Assembly: GCF_000002995.4 (NCBI RefSeq)
Contig: NW_025062476.1
Span: 10,538,501 to 10,602,500 of the forward strand
Source: Brugia malayi
Taxonomy: Eukaryota; Nematoda; Chromadorea; Rhabditida; Onchocercidae
Direction of reading: 5' to 3'
Length of the DNA stretch: 64,000 bases
Below are positions 1-13,287 of this stretch, in pieces (positions within the stretch are counted from its first letter, which is position 1; each line of letters opens with the position of its first letter). The notes below the pieces were generated by a model, which was given only the letters and a program-made list of their open reading frames with translations, made no database searches and had not been told where the DNA came from. The position numbers and the translations under genes are program-made.

Positions 1-607
1 GGTGACAGAATAAAATTCATTAGTTGTATTTTTTTTTTTTAATTTATGTATAAAATAAAAAAGATTATAAAATGTTTATTGCTTGATAATATAAACGTAC
101 CATTGTAAAATATGTTGTATAAACAAAAAAAAAAAATCTTTCCTCACAGGCACACGAAATAAGTATATAAATATAAGTATTATCAAATATAAATGTTTAA
201 ATAACTGACAATTTTCTACAAAAAATTCAAAAGATTTAAAAAAAATCAAAATAAATTGTAATCATTAGTAAATATCAATTATAGATAGTTTTATAAATGT
301 TACATTTATGTAAAAATTATACATGCATTACATACTGATGAGTCATGCATTTAATTATAGCGTCAAATCGTACTAAAAACTAAGCATACGTACGATATAC
401 GCTACGTGTACTTTTCTCTCTTCTTTTTCTAATAATTCAATATAATGGTAATAGAATGTAATCAAATGTTTCGTTCCAATGTGTTATTTACATTTTTTCC
501 TTCTTTTGATATTTCACTTTTGCCATTTTCATTCGAACAACTATTTCTTCTTTCATATCAGCACCAAACGGTTCTTCCCACATGCTTTCAACCAATGTAT
601 TATCCTT

Positions 608-720
608 ATCATCATCATCATCGTTGTTGTTGTTGTTGTTGTCGTCGTTGTTGTCACTATCGTCATCATCATTATCATCATCATCATCATCATTATCATT
701 ATCATCGTCATCGTCATCGT
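608..720. repeat. GTT/ATC trinucleotide microsatellite
   Basis: A run of ATC units passes into GTT/GTC units and back into imperfect ATC/ATT units. It is low-complexity DNA, and the His-rich or Ile-rich frames across it are artefacts of the repeat. Confidence 0.9.
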
Positions 721-774
721 TCAAGCATGTCTGCTACATGACATAAAATCATCTGCATAAAATGCTTCTATCAT

Positions 775-800
775 TCATCCATCCATCCATCCATCCATTC
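775..800. repeat. ATCC tetranucleotide repeat
   Basis: About five ATCC/ATTC units in tandem, immediately after the trinucleotide tract. No coding signal. Confidence 0.8.
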
Positions 801-1803
801 ATCTGCATCAATTTATTCGACACATCGCAACAACATTCCTACAATGTGCACTACAACGGTCATCGTTGTCCTCACATTCATTTTATCACACCTATTTCAT
901 TTCATTTCATTTCTTTCTTTCTTATTTTTTTCTTTTTGTCTTTTCAAAATTTCAAATTTACGTTCTCATATCCGAATTTTGCTTTAAAACATTTTGCAAT
1001 TAATTATTTCTCACAATTTGACATATATTTATTGTTTACATGTAAAACTAAAATAATCTCATATTCATTCCTTTTTTTCTTTTTGTAATAATTTAATAAT
1101 GTAAAGCATTTTAAGAGCACAGTTTTGAAAAACGAAGAAAAAGCAAATAAGATAAACAAACGTACGTGAATAATTTAAGTGATTATTGTAAAGTATGCAT
1201 GATTCATCATTATATTAACAATTTTCATATTTATCATATGCTTAGTTTTTCTTTTTTTTTAATTTCAAATTGAAATTAAAAATTTTCTTTTCTTTGTTCA
1301 TCATTAACGACGACAAATATCTGCAGCGTAAAAACGTGTACTGGACATTGTGGAATTGTCATGCTGCATAACTGATGAATCTGACGGTTTTAAGTAAAGA
1401 ATTATGCAAATTATCAACAGCAAAGTAATGCTTACTTACATTATTATTTATGAAGGATTTATTAGAGAGAGGGAAAGAGAAGAAGAAGAGGGAGAGGTGG
1501 AGGGAAAGAGGACACTCTTTTCTCTATTTTAGGATGGTTATAAATATTCTCTTTAGGAAAAGATTGTTGATTCAAGTTTTTGGCATAAGAGAAAATATTG
1601 CAACTATTATTGATGTTTGCGTAGCTTTAAATAATGCGAATATTTAAACAAGAAGGCCTAAAATTTAAAATCGCATAATTAATTAGTCAAAGGAATGAAT
1701 AGATAAGGTAGAATAGTTATTGATAAAGTAATCGGGCAGTAAGTAAAGTAATTGAATTTGTAATAAGAAAAATAGGAAAATAAGTTAACTGATATAATTG
1801 CAG

Positions 1804-3667
1804 TCAAAAAGTAAACGAATTCACTGGAAGATTGCATGAGTTACGTGCTGCACTCAATGAGCTTCGAGAAATTTGCATGTTTATTACTCATTGTGAAAAA
1901 TTAAGCGCTGAATTAGAAAGTGAACGTCGATCACACGCTGATGAGCTGCGACAGATTAATCAAGTAAGTGTTGAAGGTTTAATTTCAAATTAAAACTTTT
2001 ACTTTTCTTTTATATGAGTAACAAATAAAATGAATACTGATGGACCTATTCAATCCCTCGAAGTAATTCTTTTCTTCGTTTTGTATCAATGATTGATTAC
2101 TTTAAAAAAAACAATATATTAAATTCATAAATTTAACCTTTTGAAATTTGCAATAATTTGCGTAAAAATGGTAAACAATCTTTACTGCCGAAATTATCTA
2201 TCGATGCTTTAATTTGATCATTCGGCCTGGGACTTTAAAAATATTTTAAAAATAAAAAAAAAAGTAATCTTCATACTAGGTAACCGGCATCATTCTCGAA
2301 TTTTACATAATTTATAGCTCTTAATGTTATATTCTATTTTATGAAGTCGTTAATACCTTTTCAGGATATAAATCATTTGGAAGATACTTTCAAAAGTCTG
2401 AAAAATGGAAATGATGCTAAAAAAGATAGTATCGCGCAAAAGTATCGTGAAATTGAGAGAGATTTGAATCGTACTAATGAAATTTTATGCGAAAGCGGTA
2501 TTTCCGAAACAGATTTGCTAACAAATGAAATACTTTTTCCATCACAATTTGATGAGTACGAAATATAAATTTTTGTATGCAATAAATATAATATTATGCA
2601 TTTGGCTGACTTTTTTTTTTTTGAAAAATTTTAAATTCTAGGACGGATTATAGAATATGATTTGCTAGAGAATAAATTGTTATGGATGTCTTAACTTCTC
2701 ACATTCTAACTAGTTATTATGAAAACTCTAAATTTTAAAATTTTCTTAACTGATATTGACTTAAAATTGTAATTTCTTAGTTTTGCTTACCAAAATTTCA
2801 TAAATTGCTCTTCAGAGTGATCGATAACAACACTACAAATCATTTGGCCTTAACAACACCGCTTGTTCTGAATCAGTTATCGCATCTTTCATTCCTAGAG
2901 ATGCTAAATCGTCATCGAAATCATATTTTGGAAGCTTCCGATCGACTTTTGTGTACATCCGGTGGTGGAACAACTACAGTTACACCTTCTATAACTGGCA
3001 TTATGTCAGCTATAAGTGAATCAGCTAAGATGAAAGTAATATTTGCTTGTTATTAGCTGCTCCAAAATATCATTTAAATAATTTTGAAAAAAAAGCAGTT
3101 GAAGAAATAAAGTTTTATTAAACGATCATTCAATGCAATTATTAGAATCGAAAAAGCGATCAATGATTCAGTGACACAATAGTTTATCAATGATCAATGA
3201 TAAAAAGAAATTAGATTCAGCTTTTGTGAAAATATATCATTTCAGCATTGCTTCAAAAAGAAAAATGTCAACTTCAATTTTTTGAGAATAGTTTTTTTTA
3301 TCAATTTATGAATAGCTACAATTGATATCATTTCTTTGCTTCTCAACTTTTAAAAAGAATTTTTTTGAAACATTGACATTTCATTTAAGGAGATTTGAAA
3401 TTTGTTCAATTTTTTTAGTAGATTACTTAGTGATGGATTTATTTGCGAAATGAAATATCAGTGTTTCAAAAAATGATGTATTCTTTATAACGCATACAAT
3501 AATCCAATTTATTCCTTCATTTCATTTTTCTTATTCCGGAAATGGTTGGACAATTGCAGAAGTGTCAGTCCTGTGAACAACTCATACATCGAAATGCGCC
3601 TATATGTCCACGTTGTAAGGCGAAAAGTCGATCGAAATATTCAAAAAGATTGCGAAAATTTGAGTAG
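1804..3667 (+). CDS. ZC4H2: ZC4H2-type zinc-finger protein, 5' incomplete
   Basis: Four exons are visible: 1804-1963, 2365-2555, 2816-3035 and 3560-3667. All have GT/AG borders and matching phases. The first two encode a charged coiled coil, including the segment [18 protein letters not shown], which aligns with the EELRLIHADINVMENTIK segment of vertebrate ZC4H2. The last exon encodes the C4H2 zinc finger [16 protein letters not shown] followed by RCKAKSRS and a basic tail; the family has [16 protein letters not shown] and LCKAKSRS. All four Cys and both His are present (C, C, H, H/N spacing, C, C). ZC4H2 is a nuclear factor linked to neuronal development and RNF220 stabilisation in vertebrates; a role here is inferred. 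TAG stop at 3665. The start codon is not seen: the first visible exon begins with a split codon, so at least one short upstream exon is missing. About 226 codons are visible, close to full family length (about 224). Confidence 0.85.
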
Positions 3668-4723
3668 AAAGATTAAAATATTATTGTTAGTGTTAAACAT
3701 TGCTTGCTTTTTTCTAATATTCAATTATTATTTCATTTTTCACATACATTAATTTTTCATCTCACCTGGCTTATTTCTAAATGTAAATATGTTAAATGGA
3801 AATGAAAAAGCGATAAAAAGAAATACGAAAAACAGTAGAAAAGCGGTATTTTAATTAAGAGATTTTCAGAACTGATAATAATTTACATTGTGCAGTAGGA
3901 CAAATGGAACCAATTCTCGAAATGATTAGTTACTGTGTATGAAAGCTACCTGTTATCTTGAGTCAATTTATGATAGGTAACAGAATTTGAAATAGCGAAG
4001 TAAGCAAGCTTTGATAAAGTTACATGTCACTGATCTAAATTTGATGCTTAATTCTAAATGGTGCCTAGATGAAATACAATTTCCAATTATTCTCATGAAT
4101 CTCGCACTTTTCTTTTCTTTTTTTTTTTTTCAAAATAAATTTTATTTTATCTCCTTTCCTTAGCTAACCAAATATATTATTTATTGATTTTTCACGTTTT
4201 GAATTCAAAAGAATGGAAATTTTTGTTTCATATTTCTTTTCTCATTGGATATATCTTATTTGATAATAAAAATAAATCATATAAATTTGCAATTACATGA
4301 ACTTTTGCAGTGACAATAAAATTTTCTGAAATGAAATCAAATTTAGCATCCAAAAGACTAGCAAACTATCATTTATTATCGTTGCTGTTCTTTGTTGATG
4401 TTTGATTTCGATTCGGTACCACTGACTAATAATAAAGCATATAGATAGGAGTATTAGAGATAGATAGAAACATATATGATAAGTGTATGTGATAAGTGAT
4501 TCAGTAAATGATTATCACATAATGCCAAATTGAAAGTTTAACGAGAACAGAAAGTGAAATATAATTGTTTTAAGAGAGAGAGAGAATGTATCCTATATTT
4601 CACATGTATTTGTATAAGTATAAATGACATTCTTTATTTTAGAATTGTATACTATCTCTAATATTATTAATCTTATAATCAGTCTAATTAAATCATTTTG
4701 CTATGTAATAAGCAAGATTAATC
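3668..4723. other. Intergenic, no gene seen
   Basis: Region between the ZC4H2-like stop and the candidate last exon of the neighbouring minus-strand gene. Around 4438-4510 there are several GATAG/TGATAA-like words and an AGAGAGAG tract at about 4573. No open frame with splice signals or recognisable similarity. Confidence 0.5.
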
Positions 4724-4853
4724 CTACTGAAATATAGGTGATACCTTAACAAAGGCAACAAGGTAAGAGTATGCAGACGAGAGATAGTCATAACTTGGCG
4801 ATCGAGCAGTTGTCGCATCCGAAGATTGTGCATAGCATATCGAAGCACTCTTG
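4724..4853 (-). other. Candidate 3'-terminal exon of the 5.4-7.7 kb gene
   Basis: On the minus strand a frame stays open for about 43 codons from the AG ending at 4854 to a TAG at 4724-4726. Base composition is higher in GC than its surroundings. The translation is Ser/Tyr/Ala-rich (for example SPSYDYLSSAYSYLVAFVK). Its reading phase (0) fits the end of the exon at 5412 if that exon is spliced at its GTATGA donor. The acceptor reads TTTTTCAAG rather than the usual TTTTCAG, so the exon is speculative. Otherwise this is non-coding DNA and the upstream exon ends at its own TGA. Confidence 0.25.
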
Positions 4854-5405
4854 AAAAATTACACTAATTCAATGAAATTTATTGGAATTAAATTCAAAAA
4901 ATAAACACCTAAAATGAATTATGAACAGGTAAAGTCTGAATAGGTATGCTTGTAACTTACGTACATATTGAATTACATATAAGTAACATATTGATTTTAA
5001 GAAGAAATTTACTTACTTTTAAAGACTTTAAATTTTATATAAAATTTTTAAAACATACTCTGCTCTCCATAGATTGCATTGAAAGATCTTTTGATGGCAG
5101 ATTATCATTTATATCTTCTGTCTGCAACATTTGCTATTAGTTGAAATATCAAATTGAAATTGTTAGATTTGAAAAATGAAATAAATAAATTGAATTTCGT
5201 TCGGATAATTATTCTAGCTACTTTGAAAATTAACTATTATTTTAATCTTTTTGCTCTCATTGAGTTTACTTGGAAAGAAATTTAAATTAAACAAATGATT
5301 CTAATAAACTTTGCCAGAATCCTCCCTATTTCAATTTACTACCAATTGTTGGTTTTCTTTAAAAAAAAAAACGTAATTGGATGATTTGCATAAATTTTCA
5401 AAATA

Positions 5406-7741
5406 TCATACTCGTAAAAGGTCATCAAAACGCCAACGTCTATTTTTGATGTGAAATGGTGTTAATGCATTTTGTTGAAAACGACCAGCTTCAATATGTA
5501 AGTCTTGATAGATCGGTGCTAGTTCCACGTGTAATCTAGGGAACATATCACGTCGTGATAACCTCAACGTCAACTCGATGTCATCTCGAGGACTTGCGAA
5601 AAAATTCTCCACCACTTCATCTATGCACTATAATTCATAATAAATTGCAACAAAAAAATCATTTTTAAAAAGAGAAAAAAGAATGATATAATTAAAAAGC
5701 AAATAATTTAGCTCTGTAAATTAGAGGTAAGTAATATAATAGTTGAGTTCTAGTATTATCCAATGGTCAACTGTTGGTCAAAGGAACTTATGCTTTCGCT
5801 ATCAATGATGATGCTTGTTAGCAATGAGAAAACAAATTCGGATTCAAATTTGAATAAGGCATCTCTGATACTTCTTGAATGATAATCTAAGCTTTTAATT
5901 ACATTTCATTTTTTAATTTCTTCCTTATTTTTTTAAACAATTCTCAAACATAAAATGAATTATAAATTAACTCAAATAGAAAGAACTTTTGTTTTAAATT
6001 CAAATTACTATCAAATCCTAAAAACTTCATTTTTTTTTTATCTTCCTTCAAATACATCATCAGCATATGACATTTTTTTGAAGCACAATAATTTAAGTAA
6101 TTAATTTCAGGTCTTGTAGAAACTTTGCTCCTTCATACCTTCTTGATGAGAACAGTTTCGTATAGTCCCCATAATGGCGTAACCGGAATCGCTTTCTGTT
6201 TTTCGGATGGCACTTCCTGTTCGGTAATCCGACGATCTAATTCACTATCACTGATAACTTGCATCTTAGCTATGCTTGAATCATCTTTCAATAACTGCTC
6301 CGTGGCCATTTTATGCAACTGCGTATCGGTATTTTGTATCTGTAAATTAATTTTTCTATTTTAAATGCTAAAATTTTGAACCAATAAGTCCTTAACTCAG
6401 CAAAAGTTTTAAATTCCTATTACACATATATAAATTAAACTTAGTTATAATTATCATTATTTAATTAAAACTTTATCGAAGTACTATTGACTGCTTCATA
6501 TAAAATTTTTTATTTACGTATGAAGTAGATAAGGTAAATGTATTATCTATAATTCTTGGTAGTATATTGAGTATTATATTCATATCTCAGATTATTACTG
6601 CTTTTTTTTCTTTGAACTTTTTATTAAACTGCTAAGTGATTAGCAGTGTTCAGTATGCAATGTTTGAGGTAATTTGGGTTAGCTTATTCGTATTATATTA
6701 TTATTTCTTATTATATTATTCTTATTCGTATCATTAGAAACATTTCACATTTTACTTATTTACGGTCTGTTTACGGTAATTTTGTGATGAATAAATTTTT
6801 TTTTTTTTTTTTCCTGAATGGATCTTACATATTTGCTATTAATCTTAGCTTTTTCCAATGATTCATCATTCATTGAGTTGATGGAATCGTAGGAAATTGT
6901 CCCAGAACTTTGTGAGTATGTGCCAATTAGATCAGCATCATAAGTTTGCACATCGTTTACCTTCGTTATCACTGCAGTATTGTTGATCTCTTTTTCTGAT
7001 TTCTTCTCTTTCGTTGACATTTTCTCTGATATTTTTGCTTCTGTTCCTTTTTCCTGTAAAACATTTGAAAATGTATAAATAATGCATAAGTATATGAATC
7101 ATTTCAATTTATAAATCTAAAATTAATAATAAAATTACTTTCCTAATAGTGCTTTTAGTTAGCCTTGAAATTATTGCATAGAAAGAAGATTTTACAATAT
7201 GCAAATATGATTCTAAAAATTTGTGAATAACTCAATTGGCAATAATTTTATTAAAAAAAAAAAAAAAAAACTTTGCTAATTATCTAAAATCTTTTATGGA
7301 ACATAGACCAAATGCATTAGTAAAAAGTTTTAAATATATTTGAGGAGCAAATATATTTAAAAGTTTATAAATGGATAAACTTCAGTATAGTTTTAAAAAT
7401 TAAAAGAATTCAAGCTTGAATCAAGCATAGGCCTGCATGCTTTACATCAATATTTTCAACTACAATTAATATCCTAAAATTGATCTTTCAAAAGAGATAA
7501 TCAATTAACTGCTCCATTAATTCATTAATATTAATTAATAAAAAAAAAAGAAAAAAAAACCTTACGGTATCACTTGAAGATGTTTGAACGGTTGCATTTT
7601 CGAAAGATTCCGGTGTAGCATATAATTCCTGTCGCATAGCAGAAGTTAAATTTGCCATTGGTTTCTCAGGTATCAATACCTTGACATCTTTCTTCTTCTT
7701 CTTCTTCGATTTAGGCATATAAATGACTTCGTTCTCTTTTT
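5406..7741 (-). CDS. Lysine-rich protein of unknown family, possibly 5' and 3' incomplete
   Basis: Four minus-strand exons: 7566-7741, 6829-7053, 6139-6339 and 5406-5627 (or 5412 if spliced on). Donors are GTAAGG, GTAAGA and GTATGA, acceptors are CAG, CAG, CAG and TAG, and the three internal introns are all phase 0 and mutually consistent. An in-frame Met in the first exon begins MPKSKKKKKK. Two bases of a split codon precede that exon, so transcription may start further upstream, or the acceptor at 7742-7744 may be a trans-splice site. The protein (about 240 residues visible) begins with a basic stretch, continues as a polar Ser/Thr/Lys/Glu-rich linker, and ends in an ordered segment with Arg, Trp and Phe (RLHVELAPIYQDLHIEAGRF, then FHIKNRRWRFDDLL). 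I do not recognise the family. The last exon ends either at the TGA at 5406-5408 or continues to a candidate exon near 4.8 kb. Confidence 0.65.
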
Positions 7742-8212
7742 CTGCTCAAAGTGAAAAAAAGATATGTTAATTTTTTTTTTTTTTTGATTAATAAAATCAT
7801 TTGAAAATGAAATTACTTTGAACAAAAAATATGAAATAATGAAATAAACAAAAAATCAATATTATATGTTTTTATAATTTCATATTCTATGCATGAAGAG
7901 ATATTTGCATAATTTAGAGGAAAATTTAAGTCAATTTCAACAATTATTCTTTTAGCATATATCATTATACACTGCTTGATAATGCATATTGCAACATAAT
8001 TTTATTCATTTTTGTTAATGATAATAATGAATGTTAGAAATTATAAATTAAACAAATATGTTATTTCATATTTATTCCAAATTTATTTTTAAAATTTTTT
8101 CCACTAATTTGATACTGACATTTGCCTAAGGTGTAATATAAATTATTCATTAGTGCAATGACTGATTTAGATTGTTGCATTAATGTTTTTGAAATTCTCT
8201 ATAAAATTTATG

Positions 8213-8242
<30 letters not shown>
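8213..8242. repeat. Poly-A tract
   Basis: Uninterrupted run of about 28 A. Several similar but shorter runs occur in the window. Confidence 0.9.
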
Positions 8243-8243
<1 letters not shown>

Positions 8244-8571
8244 AGAAATTTGTTAAGATTGTAGCTTTTTTATTTGTTAAATAATAATATTTGGTAAGTT
8301 TAGAATTTTTTAAATTAGTGATTGTTTATTATGTATCGTATAATTGTTCTACGCATTGTATTTTTTTTTTTTTTTTTTGTTAGCAGAAAAGAAAAAGTTG
8401 AAATGTACCATTGAAAAAGGAACAAAATGATATTTCGATAATTCGAATAGCTTTTAATCTTCACTGAATGTAATAATCGAACATATCCCAGAATAAATAT
8501 TGAAAAATTTTTAGGAAGAAATATTTTCCACACAATCTTAATACATCGAAGTTTGACAATTAGAGCAAAAA

Positions 8572-8652
8572 TCGTTATCATCATTATCATCACCATCATA
8601 ATAGTGATAGTAATCGTAATCATCATCATTATCATCATCATCATCATCATCA
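8572..8652. repeat. ATC/CAT trinucleotide microsatellite
   Basis: Imperfect tandem ATC units, with a short TAGTGATAGTAATCG interruption in the middle. Low complexity, no gene. Confidence 0.85.
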
Positions 8653-10019
8653 ATTTGTCAATAATTTATCGAAACATCTAAGAGGAATCTAAGAAAATTT
8701 TACTACTATAATTCAATAAAAACTTCAGTTTAACATCTTTTCCCATAAACATAACATGATAATTTGAATAAATAATAAATATTTCCTTCATTTTCTCCTT
8801 ATATAAAGCAATCGTTGTATTCCGGAAAATTTTCCGGAATATCAACATTTTATCACTAATATCTTTCAAAAATTTCAATCAATGATAATATAATTGATAC
8901 AACTACCAATCGTATACGATATTATCACAGCGAAGATAAATTCATTAACGAATGATACAACTGTTCTCCTTTATAATTAATAAATTACGGTAGGCAGGAT
9001 AAGAGAGATCAGAGAATGAAAAAGAGTACGAAAGGAAAGAGTTAACTTTTTTTTTTTTCTTCTCTTCTATTTCTTTTCAAAAAAATTTTTCCTTCACTTT
9101 CTATTCCTATCTCTCTCATACCTCCCAATAATACATTATCATTAGTTCTTCTTACTATCATATACTAACATCGATAATCTTTCAAACTTTTCTTCTCTTT
9201 CCTTCCTTCAATTTATTTCTTTCTAAACTTTTCATTTTCTCTCCACAAAAACAAAAAGAAAAGAAAAAAACAAATATTTTCTCTGTTTCTAAGTTTGATA
9301 AAAAAAAGAATAAACAAATTGAAAAGTTATATAATTTATTATTTTTAAATTAAAATTGTCGATAATATGCGAAATTCCCTCAAAAATTTTTACAATTTGC
9401 TATTTACTTCACTTTCATCATTTGATTCATTTATTGACACAATAAATCATCAAAAATATATTTTCTCTTTTTAATTTTATTTTTTGATTTTTGGTCTTTT
9501 GCAAAATTTTTAAAGCTTTATCAAAATGAATTTTATATCATTTCTTCTTAGCATATGTCACTTTATATTCATTCTGATTTTAATTCCAACACACTTTTTT
9601 TAGCAACAACAATACTTCAACATTCAGTAAAATGCATTTTCTGAGATAACTATAAGGTTTTTTCTTTGCAGTAAAAAAAAAAAAAGACGAGAAGTCTAGG
9701 TTAATATATAGGTTATAAGTTAGCATCCATCAATAGAATGTTATACCAAAATTATTTCTTCAGAACCATCAAATCTTCTAGACGGTTATTTTATTTTAAA
9801 TCAATTGTTGAAAGGCAATAAAGAAAAATATAATTGAATCTTTTGGCCGAAAATTTGCATTATCGGAGGAGGAGGAGAAAGATTCACATTAGTATTTGAA
9901 TTTTAAAATGATGCGCATTTGTCCTCCCTTTGAAAATGCGGTCAGATGACACTCTCTCTCCTTTTTTATTGCAGTTTTTTTATCAATCAGGACTTCATCA
10001 ATGAAGTAAAGTGGTCGTC

Positions 10020-10050
10020 GATATCTGCTGCTGCTGCTGCCGCTACTGCT
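10020..10050. repeat. Short CTG-rich tract
   Basis: Five CTG units followed by CCG, CTA and CTG variants. It lies inside a block at about 9990-10330 that is clearly less AT-rich than its flanks. Confidence 0.7.
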
Positions 10051-12027
10051 GTCTAGGAGGGGCACCTCAGATTGATTGGTGACAGGATGTGTCCCTGATA
10101 CCCGTCCGTCATCTTGATGAAAAATCCTTCTTTAAACCTCATCGTGTCCACCAACACCACCCCGTATCAGGCTGTACCGCGGTAGATCGCTACTGCATAG
10201 TGATTTTTTCACTCTCAATAATGATGAAAAGAAAGAAGTGAGCTTTGAACAGGAGCAAATAAATGGCTGCAAAGAGATTTTGTTGGTTAGTCAGTCCAGC
10301 AGAGAATCAAATCAACCACCTTCTTCTCTTCCTAACATTAGAACCTTGGCGATGACACTGTCAACCTAAAACTCTCCCATCAAAGTTTCACATTTCCTCA
10401 ACTCATCTGCAACTATCTTAAAATACGAACATTTCATCTCTTTCAGCAAATATCAGTAAGTAATTTTTGAAATTAAATTCCACTATTTTTATTATGAAAA
10501 CTCTTACGTAGAGTAAAAAGTAGTGAAGAGATTTTAGCAATAAAATCATCAATTCAACTTCTCTAAACCACAATCTGTTAAAATTTCAATTTAGGAATCT
10601 TTATTCAATTTCAACAATGGATGAATTTTTTTCCACTTTGCTACAAATCCAAAAAAAAATCATCGATGTTTGCGCCAGTAATCCTTATGGAGATTTTAAC
10701 AATATTTCTTCAGTACTAATAAAATGAAATCGAAAAATTCTATAACACTCAACAAGAATTTTAGCTACAGACCGACTGATATAATTCCCGAGTATTCTCG
10801 CATTTCATTTTAGTATATCAGAATTCATAATCTTTTTGTTGATTTCATATCGATGAATAATGAAATCAATCATTTATAGCCATCTTTGTAAATGAGTGGC
10901 ACTGCTAACGATTAAGTTTGTAATGTTGACAATAAAGAGTTTCATATGCTTTGAATCAAATTTCACTAGCATTTTTGGAATGTTCGATTTTCATTCAAAT
11001 ACTGCAAATGGTGTTGTTGAAGAGACAAATAGTAGCAGCTGAATTTCAAAAATATGCTTAATTCATGTTTGGTCAACTACACTTTACTAACCAAAAATAA
11101 AAACTTCATTAAACATTTTTCAAGATGAAAAAAAAATTGCGCAAATTCCTCAACATTGATAGCGAAATTGTTAATGTTATTCTTCAAAAATTGCAGATAA
11201 TTTGCCCAGAAATTAAACCTATTTTTAATGAGTCTTCTCTAATTCATTTTAATCACTTGCAATTTTTACAAACAATGTTCTTTCTTCCTTTCTAGCAATA
11301 TACCAGTTTGATATCATTAAGAGTAGACGAAAGCAATGTATATGACAGATTCAAGTCGTTGTAAAAAAGTTTATGCACAAAAGAAACATACAAACCTGAC
11401 AGCACTAGTTATCAAAATATTGGACTAAAAATTCGACGCCACAAATCCTCTCCGCAAATATTACATCCTGAAAATTGCATCATACCGATTGATTGAGAAT
11501 CGTGACATTGAATTTGAAATTTGCACCCTTTACCTTTATGGTAGCTTATCAATTCAAACTTCATGATTTTTGAAATTCTTCAAGATAATAACAATGAATA
11601 ATGCAAGAAATTGGAAAAATTAAAAAAGATAAGCAATAGAAATAAGAAATGAATACTATCACAGCAACAATTCACTATGAACTTTAAACTTTACCATTTC
11701 AATTTTAATTATATGAAATGATACAGTACGATGAGGATGAATAATTCTCGAAACAAATATTAAAAATTATAATTTAGAAAGGAAAGATTATGAAGGAATA
11801 TTTGAAATGTAATTGCATACCGCGGGAGTATTGAGTTTACTCTCAACAAACACTGAAAATGATAGAAGAGCGGGAAGAATGATGAAGGATGAAGAAGGAA
11901 TGAATGGTGCATTTCGCTGCTTAATTCACTTTTCACTTCCTTTACTTCCTCCTTGCACATTTCCTCCTAACAAATAAATGATACTCCAAAAAATTTGGTG
12001 CCATGCAGTTCCTGGACTTCACCACCC

Positions 12028-12064
12028 CTCACTTGTCTAGACTAGACAAGACTAGACTAGATCA
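12028..12064. repeat. ACTAGAC short tandem/palindromic repeat
   Basis: CTAGAC/ACTAGAC units recur about four times and form near-perfect short inverted repeats such as TGTCTAG with CTAGACA. Small and isolated. Confidence 0.7.
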
Positions 12065-13212
12065 GTCTTATTTCAATCATTAGTACTACCATCACTGACA
12101 ACTTACAACATACATTTATAATGAAAATCTTACTAATTATCATTCACTTTAGCCACGACTACAAAGTATTACAATGATAATTTATTACAACCCTTCTCCT
12201 TTATCTCTATCATCTTTTATTGTCGTAGAAACTATCACTGAGTGATATACAAAGGAATGAGTACAGAGGAAAGATTATTCCCATTTCATTGGTAGTTTCA
12301 TCCATTTTTTTCGCTAAACATTTAACATCAAACATTAAAATGCTAAAATGATGAATCCCTTCGAGTTGAACATCCAGACATCTAACCGCTTCTACCCTCA
12401 CTCCTCAAAAATGGCAGAAAGTTTAAAAAGCGTATGCAAAAATGTTAGAGAGAGAAAAAAAAAAAGATGTCGCCATGGTAGCAGTGTCTGCTCTGCTCGC
12501 TATACTTTCTTGACCCAATTTGTCCTCTCCCGCCTTCATCTTTTCACTGTCCTCTTTCGTCACTATCATCGTCGTTGTCGTCAACATTTCACATTTTTGC
12601 TGCTGGGTTACTGTAATCCACCAATTCGGTTGCAATAACCACACCATTTGTCGTTAAAGATGCCAAATGTAAATTATTTTCCAAAAATGAGAAACAAAAA
12701 CGCAAGGCATTTCTTTGTTTACAAAAAATTCGTACATTTACTATATCAGTTACAGTCTACTAATACATATACTCTACCTATCAAAATTGAATTAGTATCG
12801 AAATATTCTAGCACATCACATTAATCATACCATGCTATCATCACTAGATAATGAATGAAGTAGGCTAATTGATTAAGGTACCAAATTCTGTTATACTTCT
12901 AAAAAAGTAAAAATGAGACAAATCTTCTTAACACTGCCAAAAATTCCTGTAGTTAATGGAACCAAAACTTTTTGAATTAACAGCAAATATTCCTTTCAAT
13001 TTACATTCTCTCAAATACAATTTGCATAAAATAAAAATTCCATCTTGTTTATTGCATAGAAGAAAATAAGTAAGTAAAAGAGTTATACAAATTGTTCTTT
13101 CGTATTTCTTACACTTACCTTTGCAAAATAGCAAATGGTACAAATCCTATATACATCCCAGAGTTACATTCATACATAACACATGATAAATGAGTGTATT
13201 GATAGCCGTTTC

Positions 13213-13287
13213 TGTGTGTGTGTGTGTGTGTGTATGTGTGTGTGTGTGTGTGTATGTGTGTGTGTGTGTATGTGTGTGTGTGTGTGC
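13213..13287. repeat. GT dinucleotide microsatellite interrupted by AT
   Basis: About 75 bases of GT units, interrupted at intervals by TATG so that blocks of GTGTGTGT are separated by GTATGTGT. Simple repeat. Confidence 0.95.

Larger units (their letters stand above)
1..1803. other. AT-rich region upstream of the ZC4H2-like exons
   Basis: No exon can be supported here. The first coding exon or exons of the ZC4H2-like gene should lie here or left of the window, because the first visible exon at 1804 opens with one base of a split codon. The stretch contains long A and T runs, trinucleotide and tetranucleotide microsatellites near 610-800, and otherwise AT-rich DNA. Short open frames at 445-760 only translate the microsatellite. 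Confidence 0.5.

Noticed and set aside
445..760. His/Cys-rich and Ile/Val-rich open frames of 78-98 codons
   Set aside because: They translate the ATC/GTT microsatellite in three frames and both strands; no splice signals or similarity.
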